Origin: JAQVEB01 sp028698105
GTDB taxonomy: Bacteria; Bacteroidota; Bacteroidia; Bacteroidales; Dysgonomonadaceae
DNA length: 64,000 nucleotides
Direction of reading: 5' to 3'
Assembly: GCA_964293155.1 (NCBI GenBank)
Contig: CAXYYA010000009.1
Coordinates: 1 to 64,000, forward strand
Part shown: in pieces, positions 26,745 to 34,592 of the stretch
Layout: the number at the start of each line of letters is the position of its first letter
How positions within the stretch are numbered: the first letter of the stretch is position 1
Translations under genes and position numbers: made by a program
The notes under the pieces: generated by a model
The model's database searches: none
Told to the model about the DNA's origin: nothing
The model's input: the letters and a program-made list of their open reading frames with translations, nothing else

Positions 26745-28586
26745 TTAACCTTTCGGGTAGAGTCTTTTGATGAGGTCGGGTCTATTTAATCTTTTTAGTT
26801 CGTTGATAATGTGTTTTTTATGCTTTTGATCGTACCAAAAGAAAAATTGGTGTTGGGCGTTCTTCTGCGATTTGGTTATGGCGGTGTACACCGGCTCCAG
26901 CGTGTATGGATGATAGCCCGTGTAGTAAATTTCGGTGGCGAGCGTCATGGGCGAAGGCGTGAAATCCTGAATTTGTTCCAGCCGGAAATTCAGGTTTTTT
27001 GTAAGGGCGGCCAACTCGGCCATATCTTCTTCCGCGCAGCCCGGATGGGATGAAATGAAGTAGGGGATAAGTTGCTGATTAAGGTTGTTTTTGGTGTTTA
27101 TATCATCGAAAATACGCTTAAAATCGTAGAATTGACGGAACGATGGTTTTCGCATGACGTTTAGCGTTCGATCCGAAGTGTGCTCGGGGGCTACTTTCAG
27201 CCGTCCGGAAACGTGTTTTTTAATGAGCTCTTCGGTGTATTTTTTCGCTGACGTGTTTGTTTGTTCGTCTTTGCTTTTATGCAGCAGCATATCGTAGCGC
27301 ACACCGCTTCCGATAAACGATTTTTTTACACCCGGCAACGCATCCACGGCACGGTAAATATCCAGAAGGCGGGAATGGTCGGTATCCAGATTCGGACAGA
27401 TTTTGGGATGGATACACGAAGGACGTTTGCACTTTTCGCACACCGAGAGGTCTTTACCCTGCATTTTGTACATATTTGCAGACGGGCCGCCCAAATCGCT
27501 GATATACCCTTTGAAATCGGGCATTTCGGTGATTTTCTTTACTTCGCCGAGGATGGATTTTTCCGATCGCGAAGCGATAAACTTCCCCTGATGCGCCGAA
27601 ATGGTGCAAAAAGCGCAACCGCCAAAACATCCGCGATGCAGATTGACGGAAAACCTGATCATCTCATACGCCGAAATATGCTTGTTTTTGTACTTGGGAT
27701 GCGGCAAACGGGTGTAAGGCAAATCGAAAGAAGCGTCAATCTCGCTTTCCGTCATTGGCGGATAGGGCGGATTCACGACCAATGTTTTGTTGGCCACGTT
27801 CTGCAAGATACGCGCAGCGTGCAACCGATTGGACTGCTCTTCCACCACGCGAAAGTTTTTGGCTTGCTTGAGTTTGTCTTTCACGCACTCTTCGTGGGAG
27901 AAGAGGGGGACTTCTTCGTCGAACGGGTTCTGCGGTACGTTGTTTTTCGGCAACAAAAATGCTGTTTGCGGAATATCGAAAATCTCGCCGATTTTCCGCC
28001 CTTCGCGCAGTTCTTTCACCAAACGTTTCAACGGCAGTTCGCCCATTCCGTACACCAGCAGTTCGGCGCCGGTATCGGCCAGTATGGTTTTGTGGAGCGC
28101 GTCGTCCCAGTAATCGTAGTGCGAAACGCGCCGAAGCGAAGCTTCAACACCGCCAATGACGATAGGGACGTCGGGATACAATTCTTTCAGGATTTTTGAA
28201 TAAACCGTTACGGCGCGGTCGGGACGCATATCGGCACGCCCGTCGGGCGTATAGGCGTCGTTGGAGCGCAGGCGTTTATTGGCGGTGTAGTGGTTGATCA
28301 TGGAGTCCATCACACCCGCCGTTACGGCGAAAAACATGCGCGGAGCGCCCAGTTTTTTAAAATCGCGCAAATCGTCGCGCCAATTCGGTTGAGGCACAAC
28401 GGCCACGCGCAATCCCTCACTTTCCAGCAATCGCCCGATTACCGCCGTGCCAAACGACGGATGGTCAATGTATGCATCGCCCGAAAACAAAATCACGTCC
28501 GCAACGTCCCAGCCACGCAAATCCATTTCTTTTTTGGTGGTGGGGAGGAAGTCGGTATATTGATATTTTGAAGGTGGGTATGTCAT
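26745..28586 (-). CDS. YgiQ-family radical SAM protein
   Basis: 613 residues. An N-terminal B12-binding-like/UPF0313 domain (about 1-300) is followed by a radical SAM domain with the cluster motif C-F-G-G-C-A-F-C (CxxxCxxC) and VAPEHTSD in the barrel. A cysteine-rich segment follows (SVCEKCKRPSCIHPKICP). The family is widespread and its reaction unknown. No partner genes are evident nearby. Confidence 0.92.
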   Translation of the reverse strand: MTYPPSKYQYTDFLPTTKKEMDLRGWDVADVILFSGDAYIDHPSFGTAVIGRLLESEGLRVAVVPQPNWRDDLRDFKKLGAPRMFFAVTAGVMDSMINHYTANKRLRSNDAYTPDGRADMRPDRAVTVYSKILKELYPDVPIVIGGVEASLRRVSHYDYWDDALHKTILADTGAELLVYGMGELPLKRLVKELREGRKIGEIFDIPQTAFLLPKNNVPQNPFDEEVPLFSHEECVKDKLKQAKNFRVVEEQSNRLHAARILQNVANKTLVVNPPYPPMTESEIDASFDLPYTRLPHPKYKNKHISAYEMIRFSVNLHRGCFGGCAFCTISAHQGKFIASRSEKSILGEVKKITEMPDFKGYISDLGGPSANMYKMQGKDLSVCEKCKRPSCIHPKICPNLDTDHSRLLDIYRAVDALPGVKKSFIGSGVRYDMLLHKSKDEQTNTSAKKYTEELIKKHVSGRLKVAPEHTSDRTLNVMRKPSFRQFYDFKRIFDDINTKNNLNQQLIPYFISSHPGCAEEDMAELAALTKNLNFRLEQIQDFTPSPMTLATEIYYTGYHPYTLEPVYTAITKSQKNAQHQFFFWYDQKHKKHIINELKRLNRPDLIKRLYPKG

Positions 28587-28617
28587 GTAAAATTTAAATC
28601 TGGAGTAACCAATAAAA

Positions 28618-29742
28618 TTATTTGAAAAGCTTTATATAATTTTCATGTACATATACTCTGCCTCGTTGACTTCCTGTTACTTCTTCTAATATATCAAGCT
28701 TTTCTAAATCAGCAATTAATCTATATGCTGATGGCATTGATATCTCTGCTTTTTCACTCACTTTTTCGGCGTTTATGATGGGATTATTATACAAATAATC
28801 AACTATTTTTTTTGCATTTGCTGCTCTACTGCCTAATTTTTGGATGTTTGATTCAACAGTTTTTTGTAATTGGAGAATATTATCAAACGTTGTTATACCG
28901 TTTTGGGCAGTTTCAATTATTCCTACCAAAAAGAACTTAAACCATTGTGAAAGGTTGTTTTTATCTCTTACCAGAGTCAAGTTGTCATAATATAACTTTC
29001 TATTTTTTTCAAAAAAATCGGAAAGATATAATATAGGTTTCTTCAAAATACCTTTGCTTACCAAATATAATGGAATAAGTAATCTTCCAACCCTTCCGTT
29101 CCCGTCAAGAAAAGGGTGAATTGTTTCAAACTGATAATGAACAAGTCCAATTTTCAGCAATTCAGGTATGAATATTTCTTCATTGTGAAGAAATTTTTCT
29201 AAATCACTCATCAATTCGGGCACAGAATTATGAACTGGAGGAATAAAAATCGCATCATTTATTGTTACTCCACCTATCCAATTTTGACTGTTTCTGAATT
29301 TACCCGGTTGTTTGTGTTCTCCTCTAACACCTTGAAGTAAAATTTTATGTGTTTCTCGGATTAATCGTGAAGAAAAAGGAAGTTTTTCGAGTTCGTTGAT
29401 AGCCCACGCCATTGCTTTCGTGTAATTCTGTACCTCTTCCCAGTCACCTCTCTTATCCAAAGGAATATCCTCTTTTTCCAACAACGCCTCCTCTATATTC
29501 GTTTGAGTCCCCTCTATCTTGCTGCTTTTTGTAGCTTCTTTTAAAACGTGCATACGTATAAAAAGGTCAACATCAGGAATATATTTTGAGAACATATCTA
29601 AACGGCCTAACTCTCTGTCAGCTTGACTGAGGAGTTGTAATACTTCCATATTATCAAGCTCCAATTGTCGGTTGATCAATGACGGTTGAAAACTCTTATA
29701 GGAACCTTGGTTTATATAATGTCCGGATTTATAGTTTTTCAT
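28618..29742 (-). CDS. Fic-family AMPylation enzyme with inhibitory helix and C-terminal winged helix
   Basis: 374 residues. The Fic motif HPFLDGNGRVGR gives the catalytic His and the phosphate-binding loop. An N-terminal inhibitory motif SSKIEG fits [S/T]xxxE[G/N], its Glu blocking ATP as in class II Fic proteins. The last ~80 residues look like a winged-helix DNA-binding domain (NAEKVSEKAEISMPSAYRLI). Fic enzymes attach AMP to target proteins; the target is unknown. No antitoxin partner is adjacent, consistent with self-inhibition. Confidence 0.9.
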   Translation of the reverse strand: MKNYKSGHYINQGSYKSFQPSLINRQLELDNMEVLQLLSQADRELGRLDMFSKYIPDVDLFIRMHVLKEATKSSKIEGTQTNIEEALLEKEDIPLDKRGDWEEVQNYTKAMAWAINELEKLPFSSRLIRETHKILLQGVRGEHKQPGKFRNSQNWIGGVTINDAIFIPPVHNSVPELMSDLEKFLHNEEIFIPELLKIGLVHYQFETIHPFLDGNGRVGRLLIPLYLVSKGILKKPILYLSDFFEKNRKLYYDNLTLVRDKNNLSQWFKFFLVGIIETAQNGITTFDNILQLQKTVESNIQKLGSRAANAKKIVDYLYNNPIINAEKVSEKAEISMPSAYRLIADLEKLDILEEVTGSQRGRVYVHENYIKLFK

Positions 29743-29758
29743 TACAATAATTTTTAAA

Positions 29759-29766
29759 CAAAGGTA
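29759..29766 (-). promoter_or_regulatory. -7 promoter element of the Fic gene
   Basis: The minus strand reads TACCTTTG, 17 bp upstream of the ATG. A second match (TATCTTTG, 29876-29883) lies farther up. The rest of 29767-30037 shows no gene. Confidence 0.55.
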
Positions 29767-30037
29767 ACCCTTATTTAAGAATTTTGCAAATATCTTAAAT
29801 AATATAACTCTTATTTATGCTGCAGTATAAAATAATTCCAGAATGAAATGAGATGATTTACTTACAAAGTGAGTACAAAGATACGAGTTATCATTTAAAT
29901 GGTGTCTTAAAAGTCGCTCAACTTAAAATTGCAGTACTTGCCTAAAAATGATCGAATTACTTCTATACGCATCTTCAGGAATCCATCTTCTAATTGTAAT
30001 TTTAGTGGTTAACATCCATTCTTCAGGATACTCTCAT

Positions 30038-31768
30038 TTAATTCTGTCTTTTGTGTGTATGAGAAATCCTTTCAATTTCTTTCATAAACACATTCGCCCT
30101 CTCCACAGCAGCATGGATGTTTGAGCAAATATTTTCTTCGCCTAAAAGACGAGGAATATCCGATTTTTCGAGAGCCGCCCGCACGGTTTCGTTCACTCCC
30201 GATAAAATAACATCAATTTTTTCTTTCTTCGAGCTTTTGCACAACGTTTCAAGGTTCTTCAGGCCGGTAGAATCAATAAAAGGCACTTTGCGCATGCGAA
30301 TAATGCGCACGCGCGCTTTATCGCCCAACTCACGCATAATATCATCGAATTTGTTGGCTACGCCAAAGAAAAAAGGCCCGTCAATTTCGTACACTTCCAC
30401 CCCTTTGGGTAAATACAGCACTTCGTCCTGCAGGTTCCCGGAGTGCGATTCTATTTCCTTGGAAATATCGAGTTTGTCCATCGTAACCGATACCTGCGTG
30501 CTGTCCGTCATGCGTTTGAGGAAAATGAAAATGGCAAGCAGAAGGCCTACTTCGATGGCAATCGTAAGATCGAAGACCACTGTCAGGACGAATGTGGTGA
30601 GAAGCACTGCCAACGTGGATTTCGATTGTTTTGAAAGCGAAAGAAATGTTCTCCATTCGCTCATGTTGTATGCCACAACCACCAACACTCCCGCCAGGCA
30701 AGCCATCGGGATATGTTTAGTGAGGTTCCCCAAAAAGAGCACCACGAGAAGCAATACAACGGCATGCACGATTCCTGCAACGGGAGTTTTTCCTCCGTTG
30801 TTGATGTTCGTCATGGTACGTGCAATGGCTCCGGTGGCCGGGATGCCGCCAAAAAAAGGGACAACGATATTTGCCGCGCCCTGCGCCACAAGTTCCATGT
30901 TGGAGTTGTGTTTTTTGCCGATAACGCCATCGGCTACGGTGGCCGACAGCAACGACTCGATAGCGCCCAACATGGCGATGGTAAAGGCCGAAGGGAAAAG
31001 CAGGCGGACGCTTTCCAGATTAAACCCGATAGCAGCGAACCCAGGCAATTCGTTTTTTATCGTAAAACGATCGCCGATGGTTTCAATTCCCTGCACGCCC
31101 AGGTTGTTTTTCAGCAAATAAGCCGCGATAGTCATCAGGATGAGCGCAACGAGTGATCCCGGAATTTTGTTGGAAATCTTCGGAACAACGAAAATAATGA
31201 TAACGCTCACAATGCCGATAGCCGCGGCCCACACGTTTATGGAGCCGAAATGCTGAAAATAAGCTTGCCATTTCTGAAAAAAATCCGAAGGGACTTTATC
31301 CATTTGCAACCCAAAAAAATCTTTCATCTGGGTGGAAAAAATAGTTAGCGCGATACCGGCCGTGAATCCCACAACAATGGGATAGGGGATGAAGCGTATC
31401 ACGGAACCGAGCTTGAGGAATCCCATCAGCATAAGCATAACGCCCGCCAAAACGGTTGCTATGGCAAGTCCTGTGATGCCGAATTGTTCCACGATGCCGT
31501 AAACGATGACAATAAACGCACCGGTAGGTCCTCCAATTTGAACATTGCTCCCGCCTAAAAAAGAGATGATAAATCCGGCGATAACGGCCGTAAAAATACC
31601 TTTTTCGGGTGTTACGCCCGAAGCAATACCAAACGCGATGGCCAAAGGCAATGCCACAATACCCACAATAAGCCCCGACATGAGGTCGGCAGCGAATTTC
31701 TTTTTATTGTAATTTTTCAGCGTCGTGAAAAATGCGGGACGAAAGTCTTTCGGAAACTGCAAATGCAT
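30038..31768 (-). CDS. SulP-family anion transporter with STAS domain
   Basis: Start chosen at MHLQFPKDFRPAFFTTL (31768) because a -7 promoter lies just upstream; the longer frame would extend into the promoter and the neighbouring gene. 576 residues: 10-14 membrane helices (DLMSGLIVGIVALPLAIAFG in the first, GGSNVQIGGPTGAF in the third) and a cytoplasmic STAS domain from about residue 450 (IIRMRKVPFIDSTGL). It imports sulfate, bicarbonate or a similar anion. Two sulfatases in the window release sulfate, but a link is only suggestive. Confidence 0.9.
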   Translation of the reverse strand: MHLQFPKDFRPAFFTTLKNYNKKKFAADLMSGLIVGIVALPLAIAFGIASGVTPEKGIFTAVIAGFIISFLGGSNVQIGGPTGAFIVIVYGIVEQFGITGLAIATVLAGVMLMLMGFLKLGSVIRFIPYPIVVGFTAGIALTIFSTQMKDFFGLQMDKVPSDFFQKWQAYFQHFGSINVWAAAIGIVSVIIIFVVPKISNKIPGSLVALILMTIAAYLLKNNLGVQGIETIGDRFTIKNELPGFAAIGFNLESVRLLFPSAFTIAMLGAIESLLSATVADGVIGKKHNSNMELVAQGAANIVVPFFGGIPATGAIARTMTNINNGGKTPVAGIVHAVVLLLVVLFLGNLTKHIPMACLAGVLVVVAYNMSEWRTFLSLSKQSKSTLAVLLTTFVLTVVFDLTIAIEVGLLLAIFIFLKRMTDSTQVSVTMDKLDISKEIESHSGNLQDEVLYLPKGVEVYEIDGPFFFGVANKFDDIMRELGDKARVRIIRMRKVPFIDSTGLKNLETLCKSSKKEKIDVILSGVNETVRAALEKSDIPRLLGEENICSNIHAAVERANVFMKEIERISHTHKRQN

Positions 31769-31791
31769 AAAGTGTGCGTTAAAAATGAGCG

Positions 31792-31799
31792 CAAAGTTA
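31792..31799 (-). promoter_or_regulatory. -7 promoter element of the SulP gene
   Basis: The minus strand reads TAACTTTG, 24 bp upstream of the chosen ATG. It supports the shorter start and separates this gene from the DUF4294 gene. Confidence 0.6.
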
Positions 31800-31848
31800 G
31801 CAAGAAAAAGAATGGGTTGTATGGGTTGGCAAATAAAAAGAGCGATAA

Positions 31849-32496
31849 TTATATCGCTCCCTGTTCTACCAGAACGCATGCGCGTTCCGTCAGCCGGTCG
31901 TCGCCATAGGGGTCGTATCGTTTTTTCAGGCTGTTGCCGAAAAGGCTGGCGAAAACATTGTAGGAGAAAGCCTTAAAGCTTCCCATGAATGCTTCCACAA
32001 TGTCGTAGGAAGAGGTATGAGTTTCCCTGTCAACCAATTTTATGAGCAGTTGCCCCTGCGAACTGGTCAACTTTTTCATTTTCGGGGTGTAAGCATCTTT
32101 GAGGTATTTTTCCATCGCTTCCAGGTGCTTCTGACGGGCTTTATCGTCGGGCAGCGTTTCCATATATTCATACGTTTCAATGATAATATCGGAAATTTCC
32201 TTGGCGTAAGGAAGCGTTTTTTTTACATCTCTGATCAGTTTGTTATACTGAACCATCTCACGTGTGGATCGGAAATTTATGGGAGAATATTTGATAAAAT
32301 CCCTCAGCCACATGCAGGCCACAGTGTCTCCTTCGATTAAAACAGCCGGATACACATTGGGCATAAGGTAAATGGTAGAGGTTTTGGTTTTGCCCCCGTC
32401 TTCATTATAATCGGCATAATAATACTCTTGTGCTTTTGATGTAAGGGACAAAAGCATAAGCATTATTAGCGGAAATATGCGAGAATAATAGTTCAT
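31849..32496 (-). CDS. DUF4294-family secreted protein
   Basis: 215 residues with a signal peptide ending at SKAQ. The body matches the Bacteroidota DUF4294 family: IYLMPNVYPAVLIEGDTV near the start, then a helical region with KYLKDAYTPKMKKLTSSQG and LIKLVDRETHTSSYDIV. Its function is unknown. It is transcribed divergently from the acyl-CoA synthetase gene. Confidence 0.82.
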   Translation of the reverse strand: MNYYSRIFPLIMLMLLSLTSKAQEYYYADYNEDGGKTKTSTIYLMPNVYPAVLIEGDTVACMWLRDFIKYSPINFRSTREMVQYNKLIRDVKKTLPYAKEISDIIIETYEYMETLPDDKARQKHLEAMEKYLKDAYTPKMKKLTSSQGQLLIKLVDRETHTSSYDIVEAFMGSFKAFSYNVFASLFGNSLKKRYDPYGDDRLTERACVLVEQGAI

Positions 32497-32504
32497 AACG
32501 GCTA

Positions 32505-32512
32505 CAAAGATA
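32505..32512 (-). promoter_or_regulatory. -7 promoter element of the DUF4294 gene
   Basis: The minus strand reads TATCTTTG, 8 bp upstream of the ATG, implying a very short leader if used. Confidence 0.45.
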
Positions 32513-32663
32513 AGGGCATTGTTTTATTTATGTACAAAATTCGCGTTAAGTGTAGTTAATTAAACGTCGAGTTTATAGATTGTTAAGTAAATATTTCGGA
32601 AAATAAAAGGCCTTTTTTTACAAATTCCCTCTATTTAAGGAACTAAAAATAAATAAATAACAT

Positions 32664-32671
32664 TATCTTTG
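32664..32671 (+). promoter_or_regulatory. -7 promoter element of the acyl-CoA synthetase gene
   Basis: TATCTTTG matches TAnnTTTG, 23 bp upstream of the ATG, in the divergent gap 32497-32694. Confidence 0.6.
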
Positions 32672-32694
32672 AAGAAATCAAAAAGTATAAGGCG

Positions 32695-34500
32695 ATGGAA
32701 TATTATCATTTAGGCGAACTGGTTCACGAGAAGGCGAAAAAATATAAGAACAGGCTTCAACTCAAATATCAATCATCGGATGGCAAATGGGAACAAATGT
32801 CGTGGACGGAATTTTCGGATTTCGTTATGAAAACGGCACGCGCTATGGCCGAAATGGGAATTGAGCCCGGCAACAATATCGGTGTTTATTCGCAAAACAT
32901 GGAAAAATACCTGATCACCGATTTCGCGGCGTATGCCAACAGAGCGGTTATGGTTCCCATGTATGCCACCGCTTCGCCGTCGCAGGTTGCGTACATCGTG
33001 AACGATGCCCGGATAGAAACCATCTTTGTGGGTGAACAGTTTCAATACAACAATGCATATAAGGTGCAAAAGGAAAATGATGTTCTCAAAAAATTGATCG
33101 TTTTCGATAATAATGTGGTACTTAATCCCGATGATAAAACCTCCGTTTACTTCGAGGATTTTATCACTACGGGTGAGAATTCGCAATCCGAAGCGCTTGT
33201 GAAAGTGCGACTGAAACAGTTGAAGGATACCGATTTGGCAACCATTATTTATACATCTGGAACCACTGGGGAACCCAAAGGGGTGATGCTCACGCACGAA
33301 AACTACATGGAAGCTTTCAGAATTCACGAGCCGCGGCTTACGGAATATTCGGATAAAGACCTGTCCATGTGTTTTCTTCCGCTCACACACATCTTCGAAA
33401 AAGCCTGGACGTACCTGTGCATGGAAAACGGCATTGCGATCGCCATCAATAAAGACCCGAGCAAAATTCAGGAAACCCTCAAGCAGATACGCCCTACGCT
33501 TATGAGCAACGTGCCGCGTTTTTGGGAGAAGGTGTACGATGGTATTCAGGAGCGCATTGAGTCTTCGTCGGGTTTCATCAAATGGTTGTTTAACGACGCC
33601 GTGAAAACGGGTCGCAAACACAACCTGGCATTTAAAAACGAGGGCAAAAAACCGCCCATGAGCAACTCCATCAAGTTTTTTCTTTATCAGAATACCGTCT
33701 ATCGGCTGATTAAACGGGCGGTGGGAATTGATCGCGGGAATTTTTTCCCGGTGGCAGGCGCCCCGCTTTCCGATGTTATCAATGAATTTATGCAATCCAT
33801 TGATGTTCATATTATTTACGGCTACGGCCTGTCGGAAACTACGGCCACGGTAAGTTGCTTCCCGCACATCGGTTTCACCATTGGTACAGTGGGTAAAGTA
33901 ATGCCGGGTGTGGACGTGAAAATCGGTGAGGAAAATGAAATTCTGGTGAAGGGTAAGACCGTGATGCTCGGCTATTACAACAAACCCGAAGCAACGAAGG
34001 CCGTTTTTACCGACGATGGTTATTTCAGAACCGGCGATGCGGGATCATTGACGGCCAACAACGAAATTATCCTGACGGACAGGATCAAAGACTTGTATAA
34101 AACATCAAACGGTAAATATATTGCGCCCCAAATGATCGAAACCAAAATTGCGGAAGATAAATTTATTGACCAAATTGCCGTTATCGGGAACGACCGTAAG
34201 TTTGTAAGTGCGCTCATCGTGCCTAATTTTGATGCGCTGAAAGAATATGCGGCCGAAAACAACATTCCCTTCACCACGAACGTCGATTTAATCAATAATG
34301 CTGATGTTCATTCGTTTATATACGGCCGTGTAGAAATGAAACAGGCCGATTTTACTTCGTATGAAAAAATAAAACGCTTCACGCTGCTACCCGAACCCTT
34401 TAGTATGCAGGCAGGCGAGTTAACGAACACCCTCAAGCTCCGGCGAAAGGTGATTCTGGAAAAATACGCCGCAATGATTGACAAAATGTACGAAGCATAA
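32695..34500 (+). CDS. Long-chain acyl-CoA synthetase (AMP-forming)
   Basis: 601 residues of the ANL adenylating superfamily. The phosphate loop is IIYTSGTTGEPKGVM, the adenine site YGYGLSETT, and YFRTGDAG plus LTDRIKDLYKTSNGKYIAP mark the hinge and the A8 loop. It activates fatty acids to acyl-AMP and then acyl-CoA at the inner face of the membrane. It has its own promoter and lies 92 bp before leuS. Confidence 0.92.
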   Translation: MEYYHLGELVHEKAKKYKNRLQLKYQSSDGKWEQMSWTEFSDFVMKTARAMAEMGIEPGNNIGVYSQNMEKYLITDFAAYANRAVMVPMYATASPSQVAYIVNDARIETIFVGEQFQYNNAYKVQKENDVLKKLIVFDNNVVLNPDDKTSVYFEDFITTGENSQSEALVKVRLKQLKDTDLATIIYTSGTTGEPKGVMLTHENYMEAFRIHEPRLTEYSDKDLSMCFLPLTHIFEKAWTYLCMENGIAIAINKDPSKIQETLKQIRPTLMSNVPRFWEKVYDGIQERIESSSGFIKWLFNDAVKTGRKHNLAFKNEGKKPPMSNSIKFFLYQNTVYRLIKRAVGIDRGNFFPVAGAPLSDVINEFMQSIDVHIIYGYGLSETTATVSCFPHIGFTIGTVGKVMPGVDVKIGEENEILVKGKTVMLGYYNKPEATKAVFTDDGYFRTGDAGSLTANNEIILTDRIKDLYKTSNGKYIAPQMIETKIAEDKFIDQIAVIGNDRKFVSALIVPNFDALKEYAAENNIPFTTNVDLINNADVHSFIYGRVEMKQADFTSYEKIKRFTLLPEPFSMQAGELTNTLKLRRKVILEKYAAMIDKMYEA

Positions 34501-34559
34501 AAAGCACTTTTTTAAACATGCATTCTTGATTATCAATTGTCAATTTTCAATTAAATAAG

Positions 34560-34567
34560 TACCTTTG
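34560..34567 (+). promoter_or_regulatory. Promoter of leuS (-33 TTG and -7 TACCTTTG)
   Basis: TACCTTTG follows a TTG at 34537-34539 by 20 bp, the usual Bacteroidota spacing. It is 25 bp before the leuS ATG. Confidence 0.7.
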
Positions 34568-34592
34568 CACCGTTTTTTAAAAAAGAAAAGCA

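Noticed and set aside
29884..30037. Possible gene remnant between the Fic and SulP genes (minus strand)
   Set aside because: About 26 readable codons end at a stop with no recognisable similarity and no start signal.
32773..33867. 364-codon frame opposite the acyl-CoA synthetase gene
   Set aside because: It is a mirror of a clearly conserved gene. Similar long mirrors at 27261-28199, 30117-31121, 48748-49884 and 63236-63952 were rejected for the same reason.
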